A stretch of DNA of 64,000 nucleotides from Gp13-AA77 sp035949375 (lineage in GTDB: Bacteria; Acidobacteriota; Terriglobia; UBA7540): the NCBI GenBank assembly GCA_035949375.1, contig DASZIG010000011.1, positions 1 to 64,000 on the forward strand, written 5' to 3'. Shown here one piece after another: positions 19,772 to 27,858 of the stretch (position 1 is its first letter; every line of letters begins with the position of its first letter). The position numbers and the translations under genes were made by a program. The notes under the pieces were generated by a model. It did not search any database, had not been told where the DNA came from, and saw nothing but the letters and a program-made list of their open reading frames with translations.

Positions 19772-21847
19772 TTAGCGCGCAAAGCGGACCTGGACTTTGG
19801 TTCCGGGCGGAACCTGGGCCCCGGCGGGCGGATCCTGCTCCACGGCCAGTCCCGTGCCGGTGACCAGCAGGTCCAACCCCTGGGCCGCACACTGGTGCGC
19901 CACGGGACGCACGGCAAGGCCGCTAAAGTCAGGGACGGTCACGGGCGGGCCCTTGGCGATCAGCACCGTGCCCGGCCGTGAAGCCGCCTCGGGGGCGCTG
20001 AAGGCGACGGGTTTGAGCGCAGCCGGAGCCGCCGAATTCTGCACATCGGAGGCGAGCAACTCCGCCGGTGGATCGTCCTCAACCTGGGGCGGCTTGGACG
20101 CCGCCCGGGACTGCGCCGGCGTCCGGTTGGTCGCCATGGGCAGGTCGGCGCGGTCCTTGGGGATCTTCAGGTACGTCAGGCTCTGTTCCATCACACTCTT
20201 GAATACGGGACCGGCCACCGTACCACCGAAGACGCCGCCGGCTGGCGAATCGATCGAAACGAGCGCCACCAGGGCCGGATGCTCGACGGGGGCGAATCCC
20301 ACGAAGGAGTCGACGTAAATGTGATGCGAGTAAACGCCGTTCACAATCTTCTGCGCTGTGCCGGTCTTGCCGGCGGCGGAGTATCCGCTCAGGCGCGAGA
20401 GCTGCCCTGTTCCCCGATCGACCACGGCCTCGAGCATCTGCTTCATGATTTCGGCGGTACGCTCGCTCACCACGCGTTGCGATGGACTCGCCGGCTGTGG
20501 GACCCAGCTCGAGCCCGCCCCGACTTCCCGCACCAGGCGCGGCGGCAGCCGTAATCCTCCGTCGGCGATGGTGGCGTAGGCGGAAACCAACTGCGCCGCC
20601 GTCACGCTGATCTCCTGACCCATGGAAATCGCGGCCACCGAGATCCCGGACCAATTCTCGGGTGGCTGCAGGAGGCCCGCCTCCTCCCGGGGCAGCTCAA
20701 TGCCGGTGGGCCTGCCGAAACCGAAGCGCCGAATGTACTGATAGAAGCGGTCGTCGCCCAGGAGCAGTCCGATCTTTATGGCGCCCACGTCGCTCGAGTG
20801 GACCAGAACGTCCTCCACCGAGAGGTCGCCGAATCGCTGGTGATCGTGAATCACGTGGCCGTAAAGATTGATGGAACCCATCTGGCAGTCGATGATCTTG
20901 CGGGGATCCGTCAAGCCCAGGTCCAAAGCGGCCGAGAGCGTCACCAGCTTGAACACGGACCCGGGCTCATACACCCACTGCGTGGCGCGATTCAGGCGCG
21001 CCTCCGCGGTCGAGTGCTCGTAGTCATTGGGATCGAAGGTGGGCACGCTGACCAGGGCAAGAATCTCGCCGGTGGCCGGGTCTTCGACGATCACGGTTCC
21101 GCCCGTCGCGTGCCAGCGGTCGACGGCGTCGAGCAGCGCGTCCTCGGCAAACCGGGTGATGTTCTCGTCGATCGTCAGGATGACGTCCGATCCCTGCTGG
21201 CCTTGCCATGCTGAAGACTCGAAAGTGCGGCGATGGGCGTCATTGCTCACCAACACCCGGCCCTGACGCCCGGCCATGATCTGGTCGAGAGTCTTCTCCA
21301 CCCCGGAAAGTCCCTGGTTGTCGACGCCCGTGTATCCGGTCACGGTGCCGGCCAGCGGCCCCGCCGGATACACGCGCTCCATTTCCTTCTCGGTCTGAAT
21401 GCCGGCGAGGCCAAGACTGTGCACTCGCGCTGCCAGATCCTTGGAGAGGCCCCATTTCACCCGGTAGTCGCGCCGGGCGGCACGCAGACGATTCTCCAAC
21501 TCGGCCGGATCGAGGCCGAGCAACGGCCCGAGAGCCCGCGCCGCAAGACCACAATCCTGCACCTTGCCTTGCTTGGCGTAGACCGAATTCATCAACTGGG
21601 TGATGGCCAGCGGATGCTGGTTCCGGTCGTACAGCGTCCCGCGCACCGGCTTTATCAGCCGGATGTGGTCCTGCTGCTTGCGCTCTTCCGAAACCCATCG
21701 GACGTACTGGATGATCTGCAGGCTGTAAAGGCGGGCCACCACCGTCAGCATCCAGACCACGAGGAAGCCGGCCAGCCAGTGGGCGCGTCGATGCGGAGAG
21801 GGCAGACTGCGGGCTCGCGTTGAAGAGGTGAGGGACGACCGGGGCAT
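19772..21847 (-). CDS. ftsI: Septal class B penicillin-binding protein FtsI with a PASTA domain
   Basis: Transpeptidase that crosslinks septal peptidoglycan with FtsW. There is one N-terminal helix (about 25-48), a PBP dimerisation domain (RGTLYDRNQHPLA from 70), and a transpeptidase domain with S297-V-F-K300 in YEPGSVFKL and K494-T-G in AAGKTGTAQK. The second motif, normally SxN, reads S351-S-D353 here. A Pro-rich stretch leads to a single PASTA domain (about 635-691, PDFSGLAVRPVAHQ ... PPGTKVQVRF). PASTA on FtsI/SpoVD-like PBPs is known in several phyla. ATG 21847 is used; the basic Ser-rich N-tail is cytoplasmic. Confidence 0.96.
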   Translation of the reverse strand: MPRSSLTSSTRARSLPSPHRRAHWLAGFLVVWMLTVVARLYSLQIIQYVRWVSEERKQQDHIRLIKPVRGTLYDRNQHPLAITQLMNSVYAKQGKVQDCGLAARALGPLLGLDPAELENRLRAARRDYRVKWGLSKDLAARVHSLGLAGIQTEKEMERVYPAGPLAGTVTGYTGVDNQGLSGVEKTLDQIMAGRQGRVLVSNDAHRRTFESSAWQGQQGSDVILTIDENITRFAEDALLDAVDRWHATGGTVIVEDPATGEILALVSVPTFDPNDYEHSTAEARLNRATQWVYEPGSVFKLVTLSAALDLGLTDPRKIIDCQMGSINLYGHVIHDHQRFGDLSVEDVLVHSSDVGAIKIGLLLGDDRFYQYIRRFGFGRPTGIELPREEAGLLQPPENWSGISVAAISMGQEISVTAAQLVSAYATIADGGLRLPPRLVREVGAGSSWVPQPASPSQRVVSERTAEIMKQMLEAVVDRGTGQLSRLSGYSAAGKTGTAQKIVNGVYSHHIYVDSFVGFAPVEHPALVALVSIDSPAGGVFGGTVAGPVFKSVMEQSLTYLKIPKDRADLPMATNRTPAQSRAASKPPQVEDDPPAELLASDVQNSAAPAALKPVAFSAPEAASRPGTVLIAKGPPVTVPDFSGLAVRPVAHQCAAQGLDLLVTGTGLAVEQDPPAGAQVPPGTKVQVRFAR

Positions 21848-21931
21848 CGCAGAAACCTCCGGCGGCGCCCGTCGAGGGCGGCGCCGAAAAACACTCCGGC
21901 CGCAAGCAGTCGCCGGTCTCGGGTCAAGGCC

Positions 21932-22426
21932 CTAGCGGCGCGCGTGCGGAAGCGGTGGCTTGGGCGCGGGCCGCACTTCCGCCAATTGCGGCTCGTCTGA
22001 GACAGGCAGATCGTCCAGGGACTGCGCGACCCTGATCACCTGCCCGGGATCCACCGGGGCCATTCCGAGCTCGGCCTTTGCCGCCGGAGCCACTTCCTGC
22101 AGGGCCGACTCTTCCTGCGCCCGAAGTTCGCGATTCTGCTCGGACAGCGTCGTCTGCTCCTGCTGCAGGCCCTGGATATCATATCCATAGCGCACGCACT
22201 GGAAGTGCTGCCAGGCCAGGATAAAAGCCAGGACAAACGTGAGGCCGAGCGGTATGAACAGCGTGAAGCAGGCGCGGAGCTTGTGGATATCGACCTCGCG
22301 CACCACGCGCGAGTTGTCAATGTGCTTGGTAAAGTAGACCTCGCGGACCGCAGACCGTCCGCCCGCGAGCGACGAGTTAGAGCGTCGCCGCGGTGACGCC
22401 GGCAAAGCTCGAGCGCCAGTTGCCAT
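21932..22426 (-). CDS. ftsL: FtsL-like cell division protein
   Basis: A small bitopic protein of 164 residues in the exact ftsL position between rsmH and ftsI. There is a basic cytoplasmic tail of about 50 residues, one membrane helix (about 53-75, CFTLFIPLGLTFVLAFILAW), then a short heptad-like coiled coil (IQGLQQEQTTLSEQNRELRAQ) and a Pro-rich tail. FtsL sequences are poorly conserved, so the assignment rests on position, topology and coiled coil. GGAGG lies 6 bases before ATG 22426. Confidence 0.85.
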   Translation of the reverse strand: MATGARALPASPRRRSNSSLAGGRSAVREVYFTKHIDNSRVVREVDIHKLRACFTLFIPLGLTFVLAFILAWQHFQCVRYGYDIQGLQQEQTTLSEQNRELRAQEESALQEVAPAAKAELGMAPVDPGQVIRVAQSLDDLPVSDEPQLAEVRPAPKPPLPHARR

Positions 22427-22468
22427 GGTTAACCTCCAGCCAAAGAGCGCAGCAGCACAAGACGGCCG

Positions 22469-23398
22469 CTATAGCTCCTTCTCAAGCGCACGCAACTTCG
22501 CGCTGCGCGCGCGCGGATTCGCTTCGACCTCGTCTTCGCGCGGCCGAACCACCTTGGGCGTCAGCAGCCGCGCGCGACGCTCCTGCTTCCAGCCGGTGAA
22601 CGCCTGCTTCACCATGCGATCCTCGAGCGAATGAAAGCTGATCATTACCAGGCGGCCGCCGGCCGCCATCGCCCCGAGCACCCGGGCCAGAAACTGCTCC
22701 AGGTTGTCGAGTTCGCGGTTCACCGCCATGCGCAACGCCATGAAGGTGCGCGTGGCGGGATGAATCTGGTGAAGGCCCGGCCGGGAGGGGATCGCTCGCG
22801 TCACCACCTGCGCCAGTGAGGTGGATGTTCGAATCGGACGGGCCTTCATAATGGCTCGCGCAATGCGGCGCGACTGGCGCTCTTCGCCAAACTTGAAAAT
22901 CAGGTCGGCGAGCTCGCGCTCGCTCGCGTAATTCACCAGGTCCGCGGCGCTGGTAGGGCTCGAAGGATCAGCGCGCATGTCGAGCGGACCCTCGATGCTG
23001 AAACTGAATCCGCGCCCGGCATCCGCCAGTTGCAGGGAGCTCAAACCGAGGTCCGCCAGCACGCCGTCGGCCGGCGGAAAAGAAGCTCCGGCCTGCAACC
23101 GGTCGATCTCCGCGAAGTTGCCGTGCATCAGGACCGCCTTGTCCCCGAGCGGCGCCAGGCTCTCGCGGGCCGCTGCCAGCGCCAGCGGATCGCGGTCGAT
23201 CCCGAGCAGGCGTCCGGTGGTGAGCCGCCGCGCAATCGCCCCGGCGTGGCCGCCCCCGCCGACCGTGGCATCGATGTAGAATCCATCCGGGCGCACATTG
23301 AGAAACTCCGCCACTTCCCGCACGAGGACGGGCTGGTGGACCGCCCGCTTCCGCTCGACTTCACTGGCACCCTCCGGACTGGCACCCTCGGGCGTCAT
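22469..23398 (-). CDS. rsmH: 16S rRNA (cytosine1402-N4)-methyltransferase RsmH (MraW)
   Basis: S-adenosylmethionine-dependent rRNA methyltransferase that fine-tunes the ribosomal P site; 309 residues. Signatures are VHQPVLVREVAEFL at the start, the SAM loop DATVGGGGHAGAIARRL, DRDPLALAAAR, ADLGLSSLQLADAGRGFSF, GRLVMISFHSLEDRMVKQ, and a basic C-terminus. The N-terminus has a small duplicated Pro-Glu-Gly-Ala stretch. It is second in the dcw cluster, 23 bases after mraZ. Confidence 0.97.
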   Translation of the reverse strand: MTPEGASPEGASEVERKRAVHQPVLVREVAEFLNVRPDGFYIDATVGGGGHAGAIARRLTTGRLLGIDRDPLALAAARESLAPLGDKAVLMHGNFAEIDRLQAGASFPPADGVLADLGLSSLQLADAGRGFSFSIEGPLDMRADPSSPTSAADLVNYASERELADLIFKFGEERQSRRIARAIMKARPIRTSTSLAQVVTRAIPSRPGLHQIHPATRTFMALRMAVNRELDNLEQFLARVLGAMAAGGRLVMISFHSLEDRMVKQAFTGWKQERRARLLTPKVVRPREDEVEANPRARSAKLRALEKEL

Positions 23399-23421
23399 GG
23401 CTCTGCGGGTCCTGATCCCGG

Positions 23422-23862
23422 TCAGATCCCGATGTCGCTCCAGGCCTGCCGGTCGGCGTCGGTCACCGGCTCGCGGGCCAGGTACTCTTCAAACCGCTCC
23501 GTCTTCCAAACGTCTAGCCGATCGGGGTAGCCCATCACCACGACCTCGCCCGTCACCTCGGCCGACGCGCGCAACTGCGAGGGAAGCAGGATCCGGCCCT
23601 GCGCGTCCATCTCCGCCATCTGCCCCCAGTAATTCGTGCGGTCCAGAAACTTGTTCCTCGCCGGATGCATGCTGGGGAGTTCGGCGAGGCGCTTCTCAAT
23701 GCGCTCCCATTGGCTGAAGGGATATACTGACGCCTTGTCGCCTTGCAGGCTGGTGACGTAGAAGCGCGGTCCACAGTCCCGGTCGATCACTTCCTTGAAC
23801 TCCGCCGGGATCTTGAGCCGCCCTTTGGGGTCCACGGTCGCGTTGTGCCTGCCTCGGAACAT
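23422..23862 (-). CDS. mraZ: Transcriptional regulator MraZ
   Basis: AbrB-like/SpoVT-fold DNA-binding protein that heads the dcw operon and in studied bacteria represses it; 146 residues with two MraZ repeats. The first begins MFRGRHNATVDPKGRLKIPAEF (shown in part as DPKGRLKIP, residues 11-19) and the second DAQGRILLPSQLRASAEV. Each contains the DxxGR motif. It is the first gene of the cluster; a promoter and box-like repeats lie immediately upstream at 23883-23947. Confidence 0.96.
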   Translation of the reverse strand: MFRGRHNATVDPKGRLKIPAEFKEVIDRDCGPRFYVTSLQGDKASVYPFSQWERIEKRLAELPSMHPARNKFLDRTNYWGQMAEMDAQGRILLPSQLRASAEVTGEVVVMGYPDRLDVWKTERFEEYLAREPVTDADRQAWSDIGI

Positions 23863-23882
23863 GGTTTTCAGCGCGAACTAGA

Positions 23883-23947
23883 CCACTTTGGTCCAAAATC
23901 CGCTACTGCAACCCACTTTGTACCACATTTGAGAGGCAGGCTGTCAA
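23883..23947 (-). promoter_or_regulatory. mraZ promoter with phased MraZ-type boxes
   Basis: On the minus strand a perfect -35 TTGACA (23947-23942) is followed 19 bases on by TACAAA (23922-23917), a plausible but weak -10. Overlapping and following it are three related boxes: AATGTGG (23929-23923), AAAGTGG (23919-23913) and AAAGTGG (23889-23883). Their starts are 10 and 30 bases apart, so all face the same side of the helix. AAAGTGG-type repeats with 10-base period are known MraZ targets in other bacteria, so autoregulation is likely. Confidence 0.6.
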
Positions 23948-24151
23948 GCTTTTTTTCTGCAAATTTCTTGATTTAGAAGAATTTACAGCCGGTATCAAGT
24001 CTGCGTGCAGCCGGTTGCGTCTCGGTGACCATCGGCCACAACCGGTAGGGTGGTCGGGTTCGGGGCAGGAAAACCGTCCGCGATGGGGATTGTGCGGACT
24101 CGAGAGCGGCGGGTGTCACCCCCGACTTGAATCGGGACCGGAGTGGCAGTT

Positions 24152-24748
24152 TCAAGGTCCCTCCTCGTCGCCCGCGGCTTGCCGCAAGGTCTTCATCATG
24201 GCGTTCAGCTTGTCGTAGTTCTTTTCCACGAAGGCGACGTTTTCCGGCAGGATCGTGGTCGGATAAGCCTTGATCTGGCCCTGTTTCTTCATGCCGACGG
24301 CCATGGTCGCACCCATTAAGGTACCCGAGATCACCACGTAGTCGCGGGTTGACAGCCCCGTGCTCTCGATGGCCGCGCTCACTTCGGGGTATTTTTCCGT
24401 GGTCTTGACCGCTTCGTCGATGGTGGGAACGTCACGTTGGGATTCGAGGTCCTTCTTCAACCTGGGATCGTCGGCCATCAATTTCAGCATGGCCTTGGTC
24501 GCCGCCACATACTTGGTGACATTGTTCATGTTCAGGCGATAGTTCTTGTACTCGCTTGCGTCCGCGTCGGACGGGCCGCCGCCTGGTGCCGCGACGCCCT
24601 GTGACTGCGACTGGGGCTGGGCCGCCTGCGGCTGAGCGGTCTGCGGCTTTGGCGGCCGCGCGTACGCCACGGCCGCCCAGACCGGAAGAATCGCACACAC
24701 CCCAAGGATCCGGGCTACCCGGGGCGGCAAACTGGTGCTGCACTTCAT
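24152..24748 (-). CDS. Secreted protein of unknown function
   Basis: A 198-residue protein with a signal peptide (ILGVCAILPVWAAVAYA, cleavage near residue 31). A Gln/Pro/Ala-rich linker follows, then a helical domain (NVTKYVAATKAMLKLMADDP ... VEKNYDKLNAMMKTLRQA). No family recognised and no catalytic motif seen. It follows the membrane-protein/kinase/activator operon on the same strand with an 87-base gap, and lies upstream of the mraZ promoter region. The stretch between its stop and that promoter (about 23950-24151) holds no gene I can support. Confidence 0.7.
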   Translation of the reverse strand: MKCSTSLPPRVARILGVCAILPVWAAVAYARPPKPQTAQPQAAQPQSQSQGVAAPGGGPSDADASEYKNYRLNMNNVTKYVAATKAMLKLMADDPRLKKDLESQRDVPTIDEAVKTTEKYPEVSAAIESTGLSTRDYVVISGTLMGATMAVGMKKQGQIKAYPTTILPENVAFVEKNYDKLNAMMKTLRQAAGDEEGP

Positions 24749-24835
24749 ACGGAATCCTTTCCTGCCAAGCCTATTTGATTCCCACTCTCACCCCGGTGTT
24801 GCTCCAAACTCCGTTCGCACCAAGTCTTGTCGCGC

Positions 24836-25960
24836 TCAAATAGCGCTGCCTTCCGCGGCGTCCGCCCCGCCCTCGACCTTCAAAGCCGGTGGAGGCGGGG
24901 GCAAGATCGCTTCCACAGAGGGGCAGCGCGAGGCGATAAAGCGAATGCCGAAATCCTGGATCAACAGTTGAGCGGGCATTCCCACAACGCTGAGTACGAC
25001 CAGCACCAGACTGACCAACACGGCTAGAGCCGCAAAGGTGACCGAGAGCGAGAGAGGATTCCAGCTCCACACAAACCCGAGCAAGTGGAGGCCGAGCACG
25101 ACCATGGCGCCCGTGACAATGGCGCCCGAAAACAGACCGAGCAGCAAAGGGAAAAGAAGAAACAGCGCCACCATGCTGGTGGCGACGGCCACGCAGAATC
25201 GCAAGAAGACGTAGATGGCGAATGCGCCCGGCTCGGCCTGAAGTTTGGGCCGCAATTTCCGCCACGCCGCAAGCAGCGGCACGCGCTCGGCGTACATGAT
25301 GGGTACGACGAAGTCGTCGGTAAGCACGATGATCAGCGCCACGCCGAGGCCGATCAGGACGTCGACCGTCAAGACAGCGATCAGCATGGCCCAGAAGGCC
25401 GGCGAACGCACGCCTGCCGCCACGGCCGATCGCAAATAGGGGTAAGCCAGCGCCCCTCCGCCGACGAGCGCGATCATGATCGCCACCACGGCTGCCAGAA
25501 GCCAGCGGAAATACGACCGCCCCTCGCGCCGCGTCTCCCGGAGGCCGGGCCGGAACCGCACATCGTGCTTGAGAATGGCGTCCACGAGCACAAACCGGAA
25601 GACCGACCGCAAATAGAGCACGCCCACGAGCAAAGCCAGGCCGCCCACCGTAACCAAAGCGATCAGCCAGGCATGCTCGGCTATCGTGGTGCGAGCTCGG
25701 CCCATCAGTCCGTGGAAGCCGATGTCGCCGGGAAGCGAGCCTAGGCTCCAGTTGAAGGCGGCTGAAGGCGTGCCTCCTCCCAGGAACAGGCAGAGGACGC
25801 TCAGCTTTAACCAGCGGCCGGCGTCGAGGGGCTTCAGAAGAAGGTCGACGGTATCGTGAAAGGCGGCAGCGAGCGCGCGTGTCGCCGCCAGAGGGGCAGT
25901 CGCGGAGCGCTCGAAACGCAAAAAGGGAAGGCGCCGGAAGCGGTGGGGCGTTTCTGTCAT
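24836..25960 (-). CDS. Polytopic membrane protein of unknown function
   Basis: A 374-residue protein with about six to eight hydrophobic segments, for example AWLIALVTVGGLALLVGVLY, WLLAAVVAIMIALVGGGALA and LLFPLLLGLFSGAIVTGAMV. The tail is Pro-rich and ends in a short cytoplasmic-looking stretch. No transporter or enzyme motif is seen; the layout resembles uncharacterised DUF-type membrane proteins. Its ATG overlaps the stop of the upstream histidine kinase gene by 4 bases (ATGA), so it is co-translated with a two-component system and may be its target or accessory. A longer frame across the same stretch (24771-25997) is a shadow. Confidence 0.8.
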   Translation of the reverse strand: MTETPHRFRRLPFLRFERSATAPLAATRALAAAFHDTVDLLLKPLDAGRWLKLSVLCLFLGGGTPSAAFNWSLGSLPGDIGFHGLMGRARTTIAEHAWLIALVTVGGLALLVGVLYLRSVFRFVLVDAILKHDVRFRPGLRETRREGRSYFRWLLAAVVAIMIALVGGGALAYPYLRSAVAAGVRSPAFWAMLIAVLTVDVLIGLGVALIIVLTDDFVVPIMYAERVPLLAAWRKLRPKLQAEPGAFAIYVFLRFCVAVATSMVALFLLFPLLLGLFSGAIVTGAMVVLGLHLLGFVWSWNPLSLSVTFAALAVLVSLVLVVLSVVGMPAQLLIQDFGIRFIASRCPSVEAILPPPPPALKVEGGADAAEGSAI

Positions 25961-27858
25961 CCGAGACCTTGTGCCGCAGGTGACCCGTGCCGTCCACCCG
26001 TACTATCGCCTGTTCCGGGACCGCCCTGGCCGCGGGGCAGGACCAAGCGGAAGGTCGTGCCGCGGCTCACCTCGCTCGAGAAATCGATCGATCCGTCATG
26101 GAGCTGAACAATCCGATACGACATCGCCAGGCCCACGCCCGTCCCGGAAGGCTTGGTGGTGTAGTAGAGCGAAAAGATCTTGGGTCTCGCTTCCGGCGGA
26201 ATGCCCACACCCTGGTCCGCAATCTTGATTTCCACCTGCTGCGACAGGGCCCGAGAAGAAACCCGCAACTCGCCGCCGCCGGGCATCGCCTGGCAGCCAT
26301 TGAGCACCAGATTGAGGAGCACTTGCTTCATCAGGTCGCGGTCGACACGCATCGTCAAGGCGCCGTTTGGTTCGTGCACCAGGCGGACCTCGTGCTTCTT
26401 CGCCTCGGGTTCCACCGTACGCAGCACTTCCTCGATCAACTCTTCCACGCCGGTTTCCACCGGATGCAGTTCGACCGGCCGGGAAAAGTCGAGGAACGTG
26501 CGGACCACGCGATCCAGACGCCGCACTTCGCCGGTGAGAACCGCCAGGTTTGGCGCCACCTCGTCGGCGTGGTCCCCAAGCTTGGCTTTCAACACTTCGA
26601 TCTGCAGGATCATGGAATTGAGAGGATTCCTGACCTCGTGCGCGACCCCGGAGGTGAGCCTGCCGATGGCCGCGAGCTTCGCCGCCGTGTCAATCTGGCT
26701 CTCGAGTTGGGCTCGCGTTTCGGTATCCCGCAGGGTGAGGAGGCTGGCCACCGGAGCGCCCTGCTCCTCGACAAAGACCACGCTCACGGCCACCCGTCCG
26801 GTTTGGGACCGGGCCGGCGACTCCACGGTCTGGCAGTTGAGGTTTCGGCGGCGCGAAAAGGCGTCTCGAAGGAGCCGGCTGAGGGGTTCCTCGTCCGAGA
26901 AAATCTCGCTTGGGGTCTGGCGGAGGATCTCGCCCGTGGGCTTCCCGAGGAATCGCGTCACGGCCGGCGTGGCGAGAACCATCCGGTCCTGCTGGTCGAA
27001 AAGCATCAAGCCGTCCGCCAGGTTCGACAAGAGCTGGTCAAGGTTGTCTTTGAGAGCCACAAACGCGGCCTTTTCGCCGCGCATGCGTTCGCCGAGGAGA
27101 TTCAACTTGGAAGAAAGAACACCCCACTCATCGCTGCGGGAGACGGGGACCGGACCGGGAAGCTCGCCCCGCGCCAGGCGGTCCACATTCAGCGAAATCG
27201 ATTGCAGGGGCCGGAGCACCAGAAAAGAGAGCAGACCCGCGGTAATGGTCGAAAGCAATACGGCCCCGAGCGACGCCCAGAAGGCGTTCGAGAGTTGCGG
27301 CTTCAACGTCTGGGCCAGGAACACGGTGCTGACGCCCACCCGCACGTTCAAGGGCAGCGCGCCGAACTTCAGAGGGAAATCGACCTCGTAGATCTTCGGC
27401 GGTCCGTAGAGAGCTTTGATCTGCCGAAACAGTCCTATGCTCGTGAGGGTATCAAACGGCCTGGCGGGCGGGAGGTCGCTTCCGACCTGGGCAGGATCGC
27501 TGTGCAGGATCACGCTGCGGTCGCTGTCCGTGATGCTCACATACTCGAAGCTCTGCGAGTACGTGTTCGCCGACTGAATCGACGAGACCAGCGTCGGGTC
27601 GCCGTTTAAGGTCTCCTTCGCGAACTTTCGCAGTTGCTCCGGATCTGCGGGATCCATGCCGACCGGCATGCGCGTACGGGAAATGGCATCACGGCACTGA
27701 GAATAGACCTGCCGTGTGAGGTCCCCGGCGTGGTTGGCTACGTCGACGAGCGTGTGGCGAACCAGCCCCAGGCAGTAAAGGCTCGAGATCGCCACCACGA
27801 CGAACAGGACCAGCAGGGAGATCAGCGCGGTCAGTTTAGCTTTGAGGCTGAGTTTCAT
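25957..27858 (-). CDS. NtrB-like membrane sensor histidine kinase
   Basis: A 633-residue sensor that autophosphorylates and passes phosphate to the sigma54 activator encoded just upstream. Helix 1 (about 10-32), an extracytoplasmic sensor of about 150 residues with a Cache-like look (TSIGLFRQIKALYGPPKIYEV), helix 2 (about 193-215), HAMP (from RPLQSISLNVDRLARGE), PAS (about 270-380), HisKA with H407 in GVAHEVRNPLNS, and HATPase with NLVLNGCQAM, DQGVGIPPE and GTGVGLAMSYRIV are visible. The start overlaps the activator gene by 23 bases and the stop overlaps the next gene by 4, giving a tight three-gene operon. The ligand is unknown. Confidence 0.93.
   Translation of the reverse strand: MKLSLKAKLTALISLLVLFVVVAISSLYCLGLVRHTLVDVANHAGDLTRQVYSQCRDAISRTRMPVGMDPADPEQLRKFAKETLNGDPTLVSSIQSANTYSQSFEYVSITDSDRSVILHSDPAQVGSDLPPARPFDTLTSIGLFRQIKALYGPPKIYEVDFPLKFGALPLNVRVGVSTVFLAQTLKPQLSNAFWASLGAVLLSTITAGLLSFLVLRPLQSISLNVDRLARGELPGPVPVSRSDEWGVLSSKLNLLGERMRGEKAAFVALKDNLDQLLSNLADGLMLFDQQDRMVLATPAVTRFLGKPTGEILRQTPSEIFSDEEPLSRLLRDAFSRRRNLNCQTVESPARSQTGRVAVSVVFVEEQGAPVASLLTLRDTETRAQLESQIDTAAKLAAIGRLTSGVAHEVRNPLNSMILQIEVLKAKLGDHADEVAPNLAVLTGEVRRLDRVVRTFLDFSRPVELHPVETGVEELIEEVLRTVEPEAKKHEVRLVHEPNGALTMRVDRDLMKQVLLNLVLNGCQAMPGGGELRVSSRALSQQVEIKIADQGVGIPPEARPKIFSLYYTTKPSGTGVGLAMSYRIVQLHDGSIDFSSEVSRGTTFRLVLPRGQGGPGTGDSTGGRHGSPAAQGLG

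Noticed and set aside
24771..25997. A 408-codon minus-strand frame overlapping the membrane protein gene
   Set aside because: The translation is Arg/Pro/His-rich without helices or motifs; the frame 24836-25960 gives clean membrane segments and an ATGA overlap with the kinase gene.
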